This document shows, piece after piece, positions 60,120 to 64,000 of a DNA stretch of 64,000 bases (position 1 is the stretch's first letter; each line of letters begins with the position of its first letter). The notes under the pieces were generated by a model. The model searched no databases and was not told the DNA's origin. It saw only the letters and a program-made list of their open reading frames with translations. The DNA is from Strongylocentrotus droebachiensis (Eukaryota > Echinodermata > Echinoidea > Camarodonta > Strongylocentrotidae): assembly GCA_035222895.1 (NCBI GenBank), contig JAVYIG010007239.1, positions 36,001 through 100,000 on the forward strand, read 5' to 3'. A program made the position numbers and the translations under genes.

Positions 60120-61150
60120 ACAAATCAAAAAGATAGGATAAAAGGAGTGTAACTTTACAGTGGTAAAATCGTGAATACCTGTAGACAGAACAATTAATTA
60201 TTACACCCCTTCTTCTTTCAAGAAGTGACATTGAGATCCGAAAAGATTAATGACCATTTATTTTGTATATGAATAAAACAAGTGAAATTAATTTGCAAAG
60301 ATTGTGACAAAACTTTTGTTGCATTCTTCTACGAAATGGGGACTAGTTTTACAGATCCTAGACTTTTCCTAACAAATCGCTGACCTGATACTTCTCTAAA
60401 ATATTGTGATGATGATGATGATCATTATGATCATGACGAATCCCCCTATTGATAGTCACACCGCATCAATTCGATTGGACCACACCCAATTCGTATGTGC
60501 AACCCGTGACAGCATTCCGCTACAACAATTAATTTAAGGCGCGGCGGGAAAGGGAGAGGAAACGAGGCCGGCCCTTTTCGCCCTATACTTTCCCACAATC
60601 GGTGGGCCATAATTATGCATTTCATCCAACTTCACAGACGCCGCCCCTCCTCCCATTATTCGTGGAGCCTATCATGTAGCTGGCCCCACACTATGCCACT
60701 GTATTAACATGTAAACGACAAAGTACTTTTTCGTTCTGATCAAATTTAACTTCGTCTGTACTCCATAAATGAATAGTTTGCTTGATGTTGGTATTGTATG
60801 TATATTCTTTGTCATTCAACTCTGTATAAAGTACCACCAACTTTCATGACTGTACCACAAAGTAAATACTCCACATTGAATATTCTGTCACAGTTCAGAG
60901 CCAGATAAACAATGATTAAGGAAAACAAGACAGATTGAAATGATAGATCATCAGCCGTAGATCCAGGTACCATGTCGGCGTTCGCTCCTCCGTGACTGTT
61001 GCGAAATATTAACATTTACAAAATCAGAAATATGGATAATTTTACCATCTGCAATTTTCGTAACAAACGCTTGTTGATATAAAAAAAAATAGAAATTAGA
61101 ATACCTCCATTCCTTTATTGACTAAAGAAACAGAGAAAAAACGTAAGGGG
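60120..61150. other. Intergenic, no gene seen
   Basis: 60530-60710 is notably GC-richer than its surroundings, with GGCGCGGCGGGAAAGG and GTGGGCCATAATTATGCAT, and no ORF; possibly regulatory. The rest is AT-rich. Confidence 0.35.
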
Positions 61151-61159
61151 TCGGGAAGC

Positions 61160-61199
61160 GAAGGAGAAAGAGAGAGAGAGAGAAAGAGGGAGAGAGAGA

Positions 61200-61231
<32 letters not shown>

Positions 61232-61338
61232 TAGATAGAGAGAGAAAGAGGTGATGTTATTGAAACCGTTAAAGGTCGATCTTATAGGTCACAGTAAGAG
61301 AGAGAGAGAAGGGGGGAGAAGAAAAGCCCGAGAGAGAA

Positions 61339-61379
<41 letters not shown>

Positions 61380-61388
61380 AACAGAGGA

Positions 61389-61426
<38 letters not shown>

Positions 61427-61430
61427 TGCA
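61160..61430. repeat. (GA)n microsatellite
   Basis: AGAGAG runs on the + strand broken by one unique stretch (61252-61292). The Arg/Glu-rich frame is artefact. Confidence 0.9.
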
Positions 61431-62604
61431 AGGTCACTAAAGCGCCCTTTTTGTTTAGTTCAAACCGGGAAAACTATTAGTTTAACTTTAGAAACACTTG
61501 ATGGGTTATGAGCCAACCAGTCTGAATGCAGGTAAAAAAATATATTTTTGAATACCAAATCTTTTATGACCCGATCAAGCATGTACATTTATTTGTGAAA
61601 AGAGAATGAGGCCTTGGACCCCTTCGTTTTCAATTTCTATAGAGAATCTTTACAAACAAGTTTGCGGTGATTGCCAGTGCCTGTGACTGAGGGGGAGGCC
61701 TGTGTATAAATTCCAAAACGCCACGCCCCAATCATAGCTGTATACAAGGCTAACGTTATGAAACTCAGTTTCCATGTGCAATATAATGATACCGTAATTC
61801 GTTGACACCATACTTGGTGGAAATACCATATGGGGCTATTGATGAAATATGGAAGGCATTATATTAGGCCATGGTCATAAACTCGAAGGCTAATCATGGT
61901 GATTGACAACACCTTAGTCCGATATGCATCTGTAATGAATAGTACGGACTACAAGTTCAGTATTCTAGTCAATGGGAGTGTGCTTTGTGACAAATTATGA
62001 TATCATTAGATGATTAGGCATAATGTATACATACGTCATTAATACAGATCAAACAAACAATGTAGTGATATAGGTCTGCTTATCAGACTTGTATACATCA
62101 TACAATCACATAAATTATGGGATCGGGGGGGGGGGAGAGGTGAGGGGGTGAAAATACAAATCAATCCTTTCCAATAAGCTGTTCATTAATCCAATATAAG
62201 AGTAGATGATAAGATGATAAAAGGAATGTATGAGAAGTGTATGTGTATTGTGACGTGAAGACATGTTGATCTAACTGAAGCCTTTTGCACCAGATGCGTC
62301 ATTTTTGCTGACGGAGGACAACGTCAGCGATAGGAGCGGTCCTGGAGTCGTGAGAGAAACATATCTTAAACAAAGTGAATATAAACGAACAGATCACAAA
62401 CTGCCTTGAATTCCTTTATCTGTTGTGTGCCTGTACTGAATGTACTGTACTGAAACAATAAAATAATCTAAATGGCTATCAAATGAACAGTATAAGCCAG
62501 GCGAAGAAGAGGCAGACCTGCAATTCAATGATTGAAGGACATCTACACATGGATAGGGAAAAGCTGTCATTGGCAACAAGACCAACATCTAACATAGTAG
62601 GATG
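61431..62604. other. Intergenic, no gene seen
   Basis: No coding signal. A G-run lies at 62125-62135. Confidence 0.35.
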
Positions 62605-62716
62605 CACGGGCGTAAATCCTTACGTAATACCTATAGTTCAAGGGGGGATGATCTATATATTTATTCATCCCCCCCCCCCCTGAACAATAGGTATTACGTA
62701 AGGATTTACGCCCATG
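62605..62716. mobile_element. hAT-like MITE, 112 bp, 8-bp TSD
   Basis: Flanked by GTAGGATG at 62597-62604 and 62717-62724. The ends are CACGGGCGTAAATCC and the inverse of CATGGGCGTAAATCC. The arms continue through CTTACGTAATACCTATAGTT to G-run and C-run cores. Same family as 35575-35682. Confidence 0.88.
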
Positions 62717-63070
62717 GTAGGATGGCATAGAATTGTGGTGGCCACAGCAGCGCTACCTGGCTGAAAAAACTATTATGTTGATATGTATAATTATGATATG
62801 TATAATTATGATATGTTTAATTATGGCTGGGGGCCGACATTTACTGTCGCCATCAGAAATAAAAACATAACAGAGATTTAACTCTGGTCCATGTATGTAA
62901 ACAGGCCGTGCAGAGACTCAACCACCAGACCAAATTCCATTTGCACCTTGCATGCTCTATCCCTTATACTGTCACACCCATGCATTAATGTCCCCCCCCC
63001 CCCCTCCGAAAACCATGCAGAGATTCGAACCCTGGAAAACCATCTATTAAACAGTCAACAACTTGCCCAA

Positions 63071-63299
63071 GGTCCACCTACACCTTAAATGCTCTATCTC
63101 TCATATTTAAACATCTATGCCTGGCTACACCTTAGTACAATCTGGTGTTCACGGGATATGGTTATGACTTATGAGGACCTGTAACCGGTCCACCTACACC
63201 TTCATTGCTCTATCTCCCATATTTGAACATTCATGCCTGGCTACACCTAGTACAATCTGGTGTTATTGGGATATGGTTATGACTTATAAGTACCTGTAA
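63071..63299. repeat. Two-copy tandem duplication, ~115-bp unit
   Basis: 63071-63185 and 63186-63299 share CACCTACACCTT, GCTCTATCTC, ATGCCTGGCTACACC, TAGTACAATCTGGTGTT and GGGATATGGTTATGACTTAT. Confidence 0.85.
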
Positions 63300-63456
63300 G
63301 CAAGGGTCACGCATTAATGAACTTGAAATGAGAGGAGGAATGCGCTTAAATTTTGCACCATTACGGGGCGGTACCGCCGACTGAATCACTACAAAGCATT
63401 TACTCCGAGGAGAAGTTATTCTAGGACTATATCTCCTAGACCTACGGTCCTCCAAG

Positions 63457-63474
63457 ATGGATCAGGAGTTACAG
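63457..63474 (+). CDS. Weak candidate first coding exon of a gene running off the window
   Basis: ATG in AAGATGG context gives MDQELQ followed by a strong donor CAG|GTAAGT at 63474/63475. Only the start context and the donor support it; no second exon is visible before 64000. It could be chance. Confidence 0.25.
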
Positions 63475-63639
63475 GTAAGTCTAAAGACTACCAAGTTTAA
63501 CCTTTGAATCATTATGTGGAAACGCTTTAGGGATAACCTACATCGAGAAGGGTTGATCTATATCTCAACTAAATTATCAGCCATTTGATTGAACGTTATC
63601 ATTTGCAATGAGAACAAAGTGTTATCTTACGTATGGTAG

Positions 63640-63990
63640 ATTATTGATCTATGTTTCTCAACGATTGTCCAAAGACGTGTTAAGGTTTAGAGAACTTGCA
63701 ATCACTGTAACGTTTACTTAACACTTTGAATGACTATTCTCAAACTTGTTAGTGCCAAACTAAATAGAGCAAATGTGGTTTGCACCGCAAATGCAACGTC
63801 AGTATTAAAGTTGAATATACATAACATAACAGGTGTTATTTCAGGATTATAACTAGCTGTAGATTATAGATAGAGCTCCTAGACCTCGGTTCTCAACGAT
63901 TGAACAAGTTGCGTTAAGGTATGAAGAACCTACCTTTTATTTGAATGATTCTTTTAAAACGTTTTAGGCCAAACTGAATCTGGAAAAGGG
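63640..63990. repeat. Diverged direct repeat pair
   Basis: TCTCAACGATTG near 63657 and again near 63891, followed in both by GTTAAGGT, AGAAC, TTTGAATGA and GCCAAACT in the same order, ~235 bases apart. Confidence 0.6.
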
Positions 63991-64000
63991 GGTTCATAAT

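Overview
The window is animal nuclear DNA, AT-rich with split genes, GT-AG introns, many short inverted-repeat transposons, tRNA-derived SINEs and long CT/GA microsatellites. The gene content (a ZU5-UPA-death tail, SEA/LDLa/CUB ectodomains) and the repeat style (AGCGCTATATAA tails followed by ATT repeats) suggest an invertebrate deuterostome, most likely a sea urchin-like echinoderm. The organism call is inference, not proof.

Three genes can be assembled exon by exon with matching splice phases. Gene A (+, 214-15602, 5' end outside the window) encodes the last ~429 residues of a ZU5-UPA-death-domain protein, resembling the cytoplasmic half of UNC5-type receptors. Gene B (-, 39779 down to 21369) encodes a 538-residue type II membrane protein: short cytoplasmic N-terminus, one membrane anchor, SEA domain with a GSIII self-cleavage-type motif, three LDLa modules, a cysteine-free CUB-like domain and a last LDLa. 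Its layout recalls matriptase/enteropeptidase-type membrane serine proteases, but it stops without a protease domain. Gene C (+, 43625-57838) encodes a 291-residue secreted protein: signal peptide, LDLa, cysteine-free CUB-like domain, LDLa, LDLa. B and C lie head to head about 3.8 kb apart, share an LDLa-to-CUB exon pair with identical phases, and share an odd LDLa subtype with CFxC at its start. They look like paralogues from a local duplication.

The rest is intronic or intergenic. It holds relics of at least four LINE-type retrotransposons, four hAT-like insertions with 8-bp target-site duplications, a Tc1/mariner-like element carrying a SINE, a PIF/Harbinger-like insertion inside a 40-bp minisatellite, an unclassified element with 15-bp TIRs, several long foldbacks, several tRNA-derived SINEs and tandem duplications. 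No rRNA gene, intact tRNA gene, CRISPR array or prokaryotic feature was seen.

Layout: 1-15602 gene A; 15603-21368 repeat-rich intergenic DNA; 21369-39779 gene B; 39780-43624 shared upstream region with CT-rich and GA-rich blocks and a TATA promoter for gene C; 43625-57838 gene C; 57839-64000 minisatellite, microsatellites and duplications, with one weak candidate first exon near 63457.
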